A stretch of DNA of 64,000 nt from Rhizobium sp. AC27/96 (GCF_001692325.1 NZ_LXKN01000021.1:1-64000); one strand, 5' to 3'. Positions 42,235 to 50,892 are shown, counted from the stretch's first letter. Notes: generated by a model from the sequence alone, not told the origin. Numbers and translations are program-made.

Positions 42235-42333
42235 GCTCTCAAACCTGCCTGCCGTGCCTTCATGGGACCGCTTTGCGTCGCCGGATCGATCCAGCCCTGT
42301 TCTAGGTCTGTCCGCAAGGGACATTGGCTATCT

Positions 42334-42435
42334 AGAGCATTTTCGCTCTTCTTCGAATAGCGAAGCGCTCTATCTCCTTGTTTGTACGCATTCCGGACGG
42401 AAAACCGCTGCGCACTTTTCCTGGAAATGCTCTAT
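42334..42435. repeat. RIME-like element, copy C
   Basis: 102 bp in opposite orientation to copies A and B: TAGAGCATTT at the left, AAATGCTCTA at the right, with CATTCCGGACGG and AAAACCGCTGCGCACTTTTC in the core. It lies between the divergent starts of the PAP2 and MipA genes. Confidence 0.75.
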
Positions 42436-42808
42436 TGATGAAATCGACGACGGCCAACAGCGACGGATAAACAATCGGACTGCGGTCGTTGCCCGTTGTT
42501 TTCAGGTTCATGAAATGTTGTGCCTCTATTGTCGCCCGCACCCCCGGCGACCATCGACGGCGGCAGGGGCCTGTATGTCCATGCCGGGGAACCGCTCGAT
42601 TGCCAGCAAATGAACAGGACGAGACCGTCGCCTCCAGGCAACGATCCGGGGAATCCGACAGCGGCCGCGGCCGATCATCCGCAAATGGTGCAAAAGGCTC
42701 CACCCGTCAGTCTGCCGTAATGTTTGCCGTTAAAATTTTTGCTATTTTCGGAAGCTTGAGCTGTGATAGTAGTGCCGCAAGGGCGATCAGGGATCGGGTG
42801 TTGTCAGA
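42436..42808. other. Intergenic region upstream of the MipA-like gene
   Basis: About 370 bp with no convincing gene; the short open frames on both strands lack recognisable sequence. It probably contains the promoter of the MipA-like gene; an AT-rich stretch at 42720-42755 (TAATGTTTGCC, AAAATTTTTGC) is the best candidate. Confidence 0.4.
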
Positions 42809-43657
42809 GTGTTAAGTGTTGGGACATCTTTTTCCGGCCGGCTGATGGCCATTGCCGGCCTGGGCCTTTGGGCTGGAGCCGCCATCCTTGCATTTCCGGT
42901 GTCTTCCATGGCGGAAGATGCCGCAAAATCCACATCCGATACCTGGGTCGTGACGCTTGGCGCCACCGTCGAGTATGGACCGAGTTACGAAGGCTCGAAG
43001 CATTATACTTTCGGCGCCCTGCCCTCTTTCGACATTCATCGCCTCGGTGAGGCCACGGAATACAGCGCTCCCGACGATAATTTCGACTATGGCCTTTTCG
43101 ATTTCCACGGTCTTGAAATCGGGCCTGTGGTCGGCTTGAGAGATGACCGCTTCGACCTCAACAATCTGCAGCTGCAGAGCCAGCGCAAGGTCCGCTGGAA
43201 TTTCGACGCCGGCGGCTTCGCGCAATATTGGCTGATGGAAAATCGGCTCCGGTTTCGAACGGAAGTGCGCCAGTCCCTGTGGGGCGGTGACGGTCTGGTC
43301 GGTGATTTCGCGCTCGACTGGTTTCAGCCCCTTGGCGACAAGTGGCTCCTGTCCGCCGGACCGCGCCTGTCGATGGCAAACTCCGTCTATATGCGCAGCA
43401 ATTTCGGCATTTCGGAAAGCCAGGCCGCAAGGAAGGCTCACATTGGCGCCTTCGATGCCGAAGCCGGCGTGAAATCGGTTGGCTTCACGGTGGCGGCAAG
43501 CTACACGATCTCGCCCGAATGGAGCGTACAGGTCTACGAGAAATATAACCGCCTGGTCGGCGACGCCGCGGATAGTCCGATCACCTCGCGGTTCGGCTCA
43601 TCCGACCAGAACATTATCGGCTTTACCCTCAACAGAACCTTCAACGTCAATTTTTGA
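42809..43657 (+). CDS. MipA/OmpV-family outer-membrane protein
   Basis: A 282-residue beta-barrel protein. The signal peptide (LMAIAGLGLWAGAAILAFPV, cut after SSMA) is followed by WVVTLGATVEYGPSYEGSKH and many alternating strands, ending with the typical aromatic terminus (TLNRTFNVNF). MipA/OmpV proteins are thought to scaffold murein enzymes or act as channels. The start is GTG 42809, which gives a basic residue before the hydrophobic core, or ATG 42845. Its 3' end overlaps the convergent cyclopropane synthase gene by 60 bp. Confidence 0.88.
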   Translation: MLSVGTSFSGRLMAIAGLGLWAGAAILAFPVSSMAEDAAKSTSDTWVVTLGATVEYGPSYEGSKHYTFGALPSFDIHRLGEATEYSAPDDNFDYGLFDFHGLEIGPVVGLRDDRFDLNNLQLQSQRKVRWNFDAGGFAQYWLMENRLRFRTEVRQSLWGGDGLVGDFALDWFQPLGDKWLLSAGPRLSMANSVYMRSNFGISESQAARKAHIGAFDAEAGVKSVGFTVAASYTISPEWSVQVYEKYNRLVGDAADSPITSRFGSSDQNIIGFTLNRTFNVNF

Positions 43658-44938
43658 GGCGCTGCGCGCTTCATGATCGGCGATATAGTTCCGCGTCAGC
43701 GGGATGATGTCGTTGCGCTTGGCGATCTGGATCTGGAAGACGACGAGATCCTCGTAGCGGAAGGCCGCCTCGGCCGTGGAAAGATAGTATTCCCACATGC
43801 GGCAGAAACGTTCGTCATAGAGCTCCGCGACCTCGCCCCAGCGCGCCATGAAGCGCTCTCGCCAGCATTCGAGCGTCTTCGCATAATGCAGCCGCAGCAC
43901 TTCAACGTCGGTGACCGTAAGCCCGGCCGCCTCGATTTCCGGAATGATCTCGGAAAGGGCGGGGATATAGCCGCCCGGGAAGATATATTTGTCGAGCCAG
44001 GGCGTCGTGAAGCCTGGGGTCGCGGAGCAGCCGATGGTGTGCAGCACCATGATCCCGTCATCCTCAAGCAGCTCGGCGCATTTGCGGAAGAAGGTGCGAT
44101 AGGATGCCAGCCCGACATGCTCGAACATGCCGACCGAAACGATCCTGTCGAAACGGCCGGTCAGGCTGCGATAGTCCCTGAGCGCGAACTGTACTTCCGC
44201 CGGCGTTCCGCCGACCTTTTCGGTCACGCGTCTCGAGGCATATTCGTGCTGTTCTTCGGAAAGCGTGACGCCGAGGACATAGCCGCCGGGCGCGTGCTCG
44301 GCCAGATGCAGCCCCAGGCCGCCCCAGCCGCAGCCGATGTCGAGAATGCTGTTGTTGGGCTCGATCAGGAGCTTGGCGGCAAGATGCCTTTTCTTGGCAA
44401 GCTGCGCCTCCTCCAGCGACTGGTCGGCATGCTCGAAATAGGCGCAGGAATATTGCCGGTCCGGATCGAGGAACAGCTCATAGAGCCGGCCATCGAGATC
44501 GTAGTGATGCGCGACATTGGTCTTCGAACGGCCCGGCAGATTGCGGTGGCGAAAGATCCGCAGCCTGGTTCTGATATCGTCGATAATGCGGGCGATGAGC
44601 GGATGCGTGCTGTTCTGCGCCTCGCGCAGCATCATCGCCACGAAGTCGTAGAGCGTGCCACGCTCCACGATGAAACGGCCGTCCATATAGAGTTCGCCAA
44701 GCAGCCTGTCGGCGTCGATCAGGAACGCCCATTCGGCACGATCGTCGGTGAAGCGGACATGGACGGGCTCGCCCGTGCCGTCGCCGAATGTCAGGACGCG
44801 GCCGCTGGCCGTCGTCACGGTCAGTGCGCCGCGCGTCACGATGGAAGACACTCCACGTCTAACACACCAGTCCACCAGGCCGGAGAAAACACCTGTACCG
44901 CTGCCGTTGGGACGGCTTTCAGCTTGTTGATTGGACAT
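43598..44938 (-). CDS. cfa: Cyclopropane-fatty-acyl-phospholipid synthase
   Basis: A 446-residue SAM-dependent enzyme that adds a methylene bridge to unsaturated phospholipid chains at the membrane. An N-terminal domain (VHVRFTDDRAEWAFLIDADR, LGELYMDGRFIVERGTLYDF) is followed by the catalytic part with SAM loop ILDIGCGWGGLGLHLA (about 198-213), VSVGMFEHVGLASYRTFF, and WREYYLSTAE-like C-terminal residues. It is the last gene of a nine-gene operon. The start was taken at 44938; ATG 44941 is equally possible. The extreme C-terminus is read from the antisense of the convergent porin gene's end. Confidence 0.93.
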   Translation of the reverse strand: MSNQQAESRPNGSGTGVFSGLVDWCVRRGVSSIVTRGALTVTTASGRVLTFGDGTGEPVHVRFTDDRAEWAFLIDADRLLGELYMDGRFIVERGTLYDFVAMMLREAQNSTHPLIARIIDDIRTRLRIFRHRNLPGRSKTNVAHHYDLDGRLYELFLDPDRQYSCAYFEHADQSLEEAQLAKKRHLAAKLLIEPNNSILDIGCGWGGLGLHLAEHAPGGYVLGVTLSEEQHEYASRRVTEKVGGTPAEVQFALRDYRSLTGRFDRIVSVGMFEHVGLASYRTFFRKCAELLEDDGIMVLHTIGCSATPGFTTPWLDKYIFPGGYIPALSEIIPEIEAAGLTVTDVEVLRLHYAKTLECWRERFMARWGEVAELYDERFCRMWEYYLSTAEAAFRYEDLVVFQIQIAKRNDIIPLTRNYIADHEARSASKIDVEGSVEGKADNVLVG

Positions 44939-45363
44939 CATCGATCCTTGCCTGCGCCCGTGCGCAATCCATCGCGCTTGGCGTCCCAGTCGCCACGATC
45001 TTCCGTTTCCACGTTGGCGCCGGCAATCAGCCAGACACCCGTCAGGATCAGGCCGCTGCCGATCACCTGCAATGCAACCACCCGCTCGCCGAAGACGAAC
45101 CAGCCCGTCGCGATGATCAGCACGTAGCTGATGCCCGAAAGAGGAAAGGCGCGGCTGAGATCGAGCTCGGCAAGCACATTCATCCAGATGAAGAAGGTGA
45201 CGACCTCCACGGCGATCGCCGCCAGTATCCAGTAGGAGGAAAGCGCCTGCCACAACCAGGCCTCCATGCCCTCGCCGTTCAGTTGCTCCGCACCCAGCTT
45301 GATGAAGAACTGGAATAGAGTGTTGAGCACTGGCACGGCGAGCCAGGAAAGACGCATAGGCAT
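44938..45363 (-). CDS. Small EamA/SMR-type membrane protein (subunit 1)
   Basis: A 141-residue protein with four predicted helices, of which FFIWMNVLAELDLSRAFPLS and GISYVLIIATGWFVFGERVV form the conserved half. It resembles one EamA repeat, as in ArnE/ArnF and other half-size DMT proteins. Its stop touches the cyclopropane synthase ATG, and its ATG overlaps the previous stop by one base (TAATG). A second half-size relative is in the same operon at 48166-48519; the two probably form a heterodimer that moves a lipid or amine. Confidence 0.85.
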   Translation of the reverse strand: MPMRLSWLAVPVLNTLFQFFIKLGAEQLNGEGMEAWLWQALSSYWILAAIAVEVVTFFIWMNVLAELDLSRAFPLSGISYVLIIATGWFVFGERVVALQVIGSGLILTGVWLIAGANVETEDRGDWDAKRDGLRTGAGKDR

Positions 45364-46511
45364 TACGAACCCGCCTCGTCTGTCGAGAACAGCGGCGACA
45401 CCAGCCGCAGCAGCCTCTGAAGGAAAGGGTTGCGATGACGGAAGAACATCGCATTGGCGGTCAGCTTGCTGCCGAGACGTATCTTGTTCTCGTAATAGGC
45501 CTGGCCACTCTGGTAACGGCTTATGCCATGCTCCAGGCAGTAGCGCAGGTTGGTGAACCAGCTGAGGAAGTAGAGATTATAGGGCCGCCCCTTGTCTCCT
45601 TCCATGCAGAAGAACTTGTCGATGGCGATGCGATCGTCATGCACGATCAGATTGGCGGCAAGCAGCTGGTCTTCGACAAAATAGAAGGCGCAATAGGAGC
45701 GGCCACTCATGCGGGTAAGAATTCCCTCGAAATATTCGGGGGTAAGCTCCTCGAACTGCCAATCGCTGCGATTGCGCGTATCGTGGTAGAGCGCCACCAC
45801 CTGCGGCAGGAATGATCCGAAATCCGTCCTGATCTCCACCCGCACCTGTTCGAAGGACTTCAGCTTGCGGCGCATATCCTTGCGGGTGCCGGCGGAAAGC
45901 TTGCCGAGATATTCGTCGATCGTCTTGAAATCGATGTCGAGCCAGGCCGTCGGCAAGCCACCGATCGAGGCATAGCCATGCGTGGATAGCGGTGCGGCAA
46001 ACTCGGTCGAGAACTGTTCGGGAATATCCTTCAGCCCGACCAGCGCGCAACGCTCCGTCGCGGCAAACTGTTCGAAGAAGGACAGCATTTCGGTAAACAG
46101 CAGGCTGCGGCGCTCGTCCGGCACATCCGGATGAAAGCCGATCGCCCCCGTCTCGGTGCAGGGTGAGCCCAGGCAGGCGAGGCGCAGCTTCAGGAAATTC
46201 GGGAAATAGCGCTGCACGCGGCGCACGGACCGGCGCAGGAAACCTTCTTCCAGCGTCGTGTCCAGAGCATAGAGGCAGAGAAAGGCCGGCATGGCGGCAC
46301 TGATGCGCCCGTCCTCGACGACGGTGATATACCGCCATTCGAAGCCCTCGATACCGGCTTCCTCGATCGCAAGCAGGCAATCATAATCTTCGACCTGCCC
46401 ATGAAAACAGGCATTCCACGCATCGCGGCCGATCGCGCGGATGCTGAAATGAACTTCCGTCACCGGATTGGTTGGCGGATTGGGCACAAGCTTAAGCAGC
46501 GGCTGCGACAT
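45363..46511 (-). CDS. FemAB/GNAT-like N-acyltransferase (peptidoglycan-recognition type)
   Basis: A 382-residue protein with two GNAT-like halves. The N-terminal half contains EDYDCLLAIEEAGIEGFEWR; the C-terminal half (SAGTRKDMRRKLKSFEQVRV, ALYHDTRNRSDWQFEELTPE, AANLIVHDDRIAIDKFFCME) matches the FemAB/Acetyltransf_6 group. Such proteins transfer an amino-acyl or acyl group to an amine, using tRNA or CoA as donor. The acceptor is unknown; in this operon a lipid or amino-polyol headgroup is plausible. It overlaps the upstream hydrolase gene by 20 bp. Confidence 0.8.
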   Translation of the reverse strand: MSQPLLKLVPNPPTNPVTEVHFSIRAIGRDAWNACFHGQVEDYDCLLAIEEAGIEGFEWRYITVVEDGRISAAMPAFLCLYALDTTLEEGFLRRSVRRVQRYFPNFLKLRLACLGSPCTETGAIGFHPDVPDERRSLLFTEMLSFFEQFAATERCALVGLKDIPEQFSTEFAAPLSTHGYASIGGLPTAWLDIDFKTIDEYLGKLSAGTRKDMRRKLKSFEQVRVEIRTDFGSFLPQVVALYHDTRNRSDWQFEELTPEYFEGILTRMSGRSYCAFYFVEDQLLAANLIVHDDRIAIDKFFCMEGDKGRPYNLYFLSWFTNLRYCLEHGISRYQSGQAYYENKIRLGSKLTANAMFFRHRNPFLQRLLRLVSPLFSTDEAGS

Positions 46512-47307
46512 GACGCGCCTCAAAGAAATCCGCGGTAAAATCAGCCACCTGGCGATGCTGTCGATCCACATGGATCATATGATAGCTGTCCTTGATCCAC
46601 TTCAGCTCGTGCGGGCTGCCAATGTGATCGGAAATGTAACGGGCATGCTTCGGGCTGGCGAGATCATCATCCTCGGCATGCAGGATCAGCGTCGGCGTCT
46701 GCATGTCGGGCAGCTTGCCTCTGAGTGTCTTGCCCAGCCGGTGCATCTCGACCAGGCCCTTGCCGGGAAATCGTTCCAGAACGCCCTCGCTCGCCATGCC
46801 TTCGATCAGCCGCCGCATCCGCTCGTCCTTGATCCCGAGCGAAGCCGTCTCGCTGAAGCTCAGGCGATCAAGGAAGGGCACGCGCGACAGCCAGCCGATC
46901 TGCGATGCCAGAAGCGGGTAGTAGAAAGGAACATCCCAGCCGTCATAGCTGAAGCAGGGCGAGTAGATGGCCACCGCGCCGATCTTGCCCGGCTGCTGCT
47001 CGGCGGCCAGCATAGCAAGCTTGCCGCCAACGCAGATACCGGCGGCGAAGACTTCCTGCGTCCTTGAGGCCAGCAACGCCGATGCTTCGACGACACTTTC
47101 AAGCCAATCCTGCCAGCGCGAGCCGCGCAGCGTCTTGACGTCGACGCCGTGACCGGCCAGCAGCGGCGCATAGACACTGTAACCCCTGCGATTGAGGTGA
47201 CGGGCAACCAGCTTCATTTCGGCCGGCGCCCCCGTCAACCCATGCACGAGGAGAACGCCCTTGCCGTTTGAGCCTTCCATGAAGAAGCTCAACTCATCAG
47301 CTTTCAT
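46492..47307 (-). CDS. Alpha/beta hydrolase with cysteine nucleophile
   Basis: A 271-residue hydrolase of the monoacylglycerol lipase / Est30 type. GVLLVHGLTGAPAEMKLVAR is the oxyanion region. The nucleophile elbow is G-I-C-V-G-G (Cys near 92), where esterases normally have Ser; Cys at this place is known in dienelactone hydrolases. The acid is in HAEDDDLASP and the histidine in SYHMIHVD. It could therefore act on a lactone or thioester, or be a transferase. It overlaps the desaturase and acyltransferase genes. Confidence 0.87.
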   Translation of the reverse strand: MKADELSFFMEGSNGKGVLLVHGLTGAPAEMKLVARHLNRRGYSVYAPLLAGHGVDVKTLRGSRWQDWLESVVEASALLASRTQEVFAAGICVGGKLAMLAAEQQPGKIGAVAIYSPCFSYDGWDVPFYYPLLASQIGWLSRVPFLDRLSFSETASLGIKDERMRRLIEGMASEGVLERFPGKGLVEMHRLGKTLRGKLPDMQTPTLILHAEDDDLASPKHARYISDHIGSPHELKWIKDSYHMIHVDRQHRQVADFTADFFEARHVAAAA

Positions 47308-48169
47308 GAGACAGCTCCGACTGCCGGTTTTCCTTGGCCATGAAGCCAAGCGCATGGCAGGTGCTGATCACATGCGTGCCGGCCTTTTCCTGCTCGTCCT
47401 TGATCTGCTCGTGCAGTGTCGGCAGCTTCGTCCAGTGGGTGCGAGGCCGATAGTGGTGTTCGGCATGATAGCCATTGCCGAACCAGAGCCAGTTGTAGAA
47501 GGGCTTGTGGCTGGAAACGCCCCAGGCGATCGGCTCGTCCGGATCGCCATGCAGGTGCTCATAGTAGCCGTTCAGCGACGACAGGCAGTTGCCGATATAA
47601 TAGAAAGGCACGAAGAACAGCACGGCCTTCCAGTCATAGATCAGCGCGAGCGCCGCAAGACCCAGGAAGAAGAAGAGCTCGAACCGGCCCCAGGCCGCAT
47701 CGAAGGGGCGGCGGCGGGCGATGGCCTTGTGGATGTCGCCGAGGCTGTCGCGGAAGAAACTCAGCAACGTGTAGGACCAGACATTCTCGGGCTGGCCGTC
47801 ACGGCCGTGACGATAGATCGACAGCAGATCGACGGTATCGCCCTTTTCATCCGGCCGGTCGCTGTTGCCGGAATGATGGCGCATATGCACCCAGTGATAA
47901 TAGGTCTGCGAGAAGCCGATCGCGACGGATTCCAGCAGGCTGAAGGCGTAGTTCATCCAACGCGCCTTGAAATAGGGCGTATGAATGAAATTGTGCGAGA
48001 TGCTGTTGATGTTCCAGGAGATCGACACGGCATAGAGGCAGCCGAGAATCACGGAAACCCACAGCGGACGGCTTTCGAAGCCGACGATCAGATAGACATC
48101 GAAAGCGAGATGCGCGACGGCAGCCAGTACCGGCGCGACATCCCATCTGGAGTGCGCAAAGATTTTCAT
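47297..48169 (-). CDS. Membrane fatty-acid desaturase
   Basis: A 290-residue integral-membrane di-iron enzyme with three histidine boxes: HNFIH (59-63), HWVHMRHH (92-99) and HAEHH (235-239). Four hydrophobic helices anchor it. It should desaturate or hydroxylate a lipid acyl chain using O2 and a reductant; position and substrate (phospholipid, or an N-acyl headgroup lipid) are not readable. Within the operon its product could be the substrate of the cyclopropane synthase. It overlaps neighbours at both ends by 4-11 bp. Confidence 0.88.
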   Translation of the reverse strand: MKIFAHSRWDVAPVLAAVAHLAFDVYLIVGFESRPLWVSVILGCLYAVSISWNINSISHNFIHTPYFKARWMNYAFSLLESVAIGFSQTYYHWVHMRHHSGNSDRPDEKGDTVDLLSIYRHGRDGQPENVWSYTLLSFFRDSLGDIHKAIARRRPFDAAWGRFELFFFLGLAALALIYDWKAVLFFVPFYYIGNCLSSLNGYYEHLHGDPDEPIAWGVSSHKPFYNWLWFGNGYHAEHHYRPRTHWTKLPTLHEQIKDEQEKAGTHVISTCHALGFMAKENRQSELSHES

Positions 48170-48519
48170 AGTCCGGTAACTCCCACACAGGCCACGCCAG
48201 CGGTCACGAAGAACACGCCCGTCGCGTGACGTAGGTTGATGTTTTCCTTGAAGATTACGGCCCCGGCAAACACGATGACGACATAGCTCAGCGCCATAAG
48301 GGGAAAGGCGATGGTGAGCGGTACGCGCTCGAGCACTGCCGTCCAGGCAAAAAGCTCGACAGCCCAGAACACAATGCCGAGCCAGGTCACGGGCTTGGCC
48401 AGCGCCGAAAGCAGCGCATGCTCGTTGGCCGACTGCTTGAAGCAGACCTCGCGCGCGGTCTCCGCCAGCACGCAGAAGAGTATGAGCCCAAGCATGGGCA
48501 GCGTCAGGCTACCTGTCAT
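48166..48519 (-). CDS. Small EamA/SMR-type membrane protein (subunit 2)
   Basis: A 117-residue protein with four helices (LGLILFCVLAETAREVCFKQ, TWLGIVFWAVELFAWTAVLE, PLTIAFPLMALSYVVIVFAG and a last one). PLTIAFPLMALSYV is the conserved EamA/SMR region, and the protein is close in design to ArnE. It overlaps both neighbours in ATGA fashion. It is probably the second half of a dimeric lipid-headgroup flippase together with the 141-residue protein. Confidence 0.85.
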   Translation of the reverse strand: MTGSLTLPMLGLILFCVLAETAREVCFKQSANEHALLSALAKPVTWLGIVFWAVELFAWTAVLERVPLTIAFPLMALSYVVIVFAGAVIFKENINLRHATGVFFVTAGVACVGVTGL

Positions 48520-49469
48520 TCCATATACTCCGCCAGCACTTCCAGCAGCGCGTGATTGGCGGCGCTGTTGATGTTTCTGGTCGTTTCGGCACCCTGCCGG
48601 ATGCGCGGCTGGTCGATCAGGATCTCGGCCCGCTTCATCAGCTTGGTGCGCAGGCTGCCAGCATAACTCGGAACAGAATAATCCCCGATGACATCCGCAC
48701 CGATGATGCGATGGCGGCTGCCGATTTCGCTGATCAGGGCCAGAAGATAGGGCAGCCGCATGCGGCCCTGGTCCCAGTTCGTCACGGCGTCATCCGCCGC
48801 CAGAACATCCTTGTCGATCGTCACGTAAACCGCTTCGGTACGAATGCGGCTGAGCATGCGGTCGATGAAATTCTCTTCGCCGATCTCCGCGATCGATTTC
48901 CAGTGCAGAGCGCCCTTTTCCTGCCGGTAGCTGGCGCCGGTGCCATAGTCGGCAAGAACGCGGCTCGGCGGATGCTCGTAAGGATAAAGCTCGAGCTTGC
49001 CCTCGCCGAGCCAGTGGAGGTTGGCTCCCTTGCGCTCGGGGCTGCGAAGATCGCTGCTGCAGACGCCGATGGTAATGACCTTCTGGATATTGGCATTGGC
49101 AAGGGCACTGTTGACCCAGGAACCGCAATGCAGGCCGCCGTCGAAGGTCACCCAATCCGGATGGTTGTCGAAATGGATCAGCGTCGCGGGGCCAGGCTGA
49201 CGTTCCAGCGCGCCATCGAGGAGCATCGCCGTGATGTGATGGAAGTCGCCGGACCCCATGAAGCAGAGCTGCGGGTCCTTACCCGTCGCAGGCGTATTCT
49301 TGACGATTTCGCGGCTGAGATTGGCCAGGGCATTCTGCTTGCCCCAAAGCCGGACCTCACGCCCCGCATCCTTGTCGAAATACTGGTGCGCGCCGGCAAA
49401 CTTGCAGGCGCGCACGAAATCCGGCTGCAACTCCAGCGCATCATCGAGATGAAGAAGCAGGAGTTGCAA
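48516..49469 (-). CDS. Arginase-fold (ureohydrolase-family) protein
   Basis: A 317-residue protein of the arginase superfamily with diverged metal motifs: GSGDFHH (72-78) in place of GGDHS, DNHPD (101-105) for DAHxD, and DKD (219-221) for the last pair. NWDQGRM follows. The di-manganese site is probably intact. The family includes arginase, agmatinase, guanidinobutyrase and formiminoglutamase; the substrate is unknown. It sits between the class III aminotransferase and subunit 2, so it may produce the amine headgroup. Confidence 0.85.
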   Translation of the reverse strand: MQLLLLHLDDALELQPDFVRACKFAGAHQYFDKDAGREVRLWGKQNALANLSREIVKNTPATGKDPQLCFMGSGDFHHITAMLLDGALERQPGPATLIHFDNHPDWVTFDGGLHCGSWVNSALANANIQKVITIGVCSSDLRSPERKGANLHWLGEGKLELYPYEHPPSRVLADYGTGASYRQEKGALHWKSIAEIGEENFIDRMLSRIRTEAVYVTIDKDVLAADDAVTNWDQGRMRLPYLLALISEIGSRHRIIGADVIGDYSVPSYAGSLRTKLMKRAEILIDQPRIRQGAETTRNINSAANHALLEVLAEYME

Positions 49470-49473
49470 TCTC

Positions 49474-50892
49474 TTATCTCCGGGCAGCGCGCGTCAGAAG
49501 CTGATCGAGCAGGTTAAGTGCCAGATCGATCTCTTCGCGGGTGATGAGCAGGTTCGGCGCGAAGGTGATGACGTTCTTGTGGTAGCCGCCGACATCGAGC
49601 ACGAGGCCGTATGTCTTGCCGCCGACCTGAAGATCGCCCTTCATGCCCTCGTCGCACATCCAGTCCATCGTCGCCTTACTGGGCGTGTAGCTGTCTTCCT
49701 CGCAGATTTCCATGCGCAGCGCGAGGCCGAGGCCATCTACTTCGCCGACAATGGCGTGGCGCTTCTGGAGCTGCTGCAGGCCGTCGAGGAAGTGAGCGCC
49801 CTTCTCCATGATGGCGGCGCCGAAATCTTGCTCTTCCAGCATCTTCATGGTTTCGAGCGCGACTGCCGTTCCCATCGGGTTGCTGGCGAAGGTCGAATGC
49901 GTGGAGCCGGGCGGGAAGACGGTCGGGTTGATCATTTCTTCCTTCGCCCAGACGCCGGATAGCGGGTTGAGGCCGTTGGTGATCGCCTTGCCGAAGACCA
50001 GCGCATCCGGCGAAACGCCGAAATGCTCGATCGACCACAGCTTGCCGGTGCGATAGACGCCCATCTGGATTTCGTCGACGACGAGCAGGATGCCGTGATC
50101 GTCCAGAACCTTCTTCAGTTCCACGAAGAAGTTCATCGGCGGAATGACATAGCCGCCCGTGCCCTGGATCGGCTCGATATAGAAAGCGGCATATTCGGAC
50201 TTGCCGGCCTTCGGGTCCCAGACGCCATTATATTCGCTCTCGAACAGGCGGGCGAATTTCTGGACGCAGTAATGGCCGTATTCTTCCTTCGACATGCCCT
50301 TCGGGCCACGGAAGTAATAGGGGAATTCGACGAACTGGGCGCGGTCGCCGAAATGGCCGTAGCGGCGGCGGTAACGATAGCTCGAGGTGATCGCCGAAGC
50401 GCCGAGCGTACGGCCGTGATAGCCGCCCTCGAAGGCGAACATAAGGCTCTTGCCGCCGGTGTAGTTACGCACCAGCTTCAGCGAATCCTCGACGGCCTGC
50501 GAACCGCCGACGTTGAAATGAACGCGGCCCTTGTGCCCGAACTTGCGCTCGGCGTCCTGCGCGATCATGGCTGCAAGCTCGACCTTCTCGCGGTGGAGAT
50601 ACTGCGAGGCGACCTGCGGCAACACGTCGAGCTGGCGGTGAGCCGCAGCATTCAGACGCTCGTTGCGGTAGCCGAAGTTGACGGCGGAATACCACATCTG
50701 CAGATCCAGGAATGGCGTTCCCGTACTGTCATACACGAAGGAACCTTCGCATCCTTCGAAGAATTTCGGCTTGTCGGTATAGTGAACGGTATCGCCATGG
50801 GAGCAATAGACTTCCTCAAGCGCGCGCAATTCTTCTTCGGAGCGGACGGACTCGGTCACGCCGCTGAAGGCTTCGGCTACATTCGTTTTCAT
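49474..50892 (-). CDS. Class III PLP-dependent aminotransferase
   Basis: A 472-residue cytoplasmic enzyme. Signatures are HFNVGGSQAVEDSLKLVRNY, the DEIQMGVYRTG motif (DEIQ near 273) and the PLP lysine in FGKAITNG (Lys 302). It resembles ornithine, acetylornithine and diaminobutyrate aminotransferases, so the donor or acceptor is likely an omega-amine. The N-terminal segment (HGDTVHYTDKPKFFEG) is longer than usual. It is the second gene of the operon, 20 bp after the phosphatase. Confidence 0.9.
   Translation of the reverse strand: MKTNVAEAFSGVTESVRSEEELRALEEVYCSHGDTVHYTDKPKFFEGCEGSFVYDSTGTPFLDLQMWYSAVNFGYRNERLNAAAHRQLDVLPQVASQYLHREKVELAAMIAQDAERKFGHKGRVHFNVGGSQAVEDSLKLVRNYTGGKSLMFAFEGGYHGRTLGASAITSSYRYRRRYGHFGDRAQFVEFPYYFRGPKGMSKEEYGHYCVQKFARLFESEYNGVWDPKAGKSEYAAFYIEPIQGTGGYVIPPMNFFVELKKVLDDHGILLVVDEIQMGVYRTGKLWSIEHFGVSPDALVFGKAITNGLNPLSGVWAKEEMINPTVFPPGSTHSTFASNPMGTAVALETMKMLEEQDFGAAIMEKGAHFLDGLQQLQKRHAIVGEVDGLGLALRMEICEEDSYTPSKATMDWMCDEGMKGDLQVGGKTYGLVLDVGGYHKNVITFAPNLLITREEIDLALNLLDQLLTRAARR

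Noticed and set aside
44939..45454. N-terminal extension of cyclopropane synthase
   Set aside because: It is out-of-frame reading of the small EamA gene; AAGGATCG and the ATG at 44938/44941 mark the real start.
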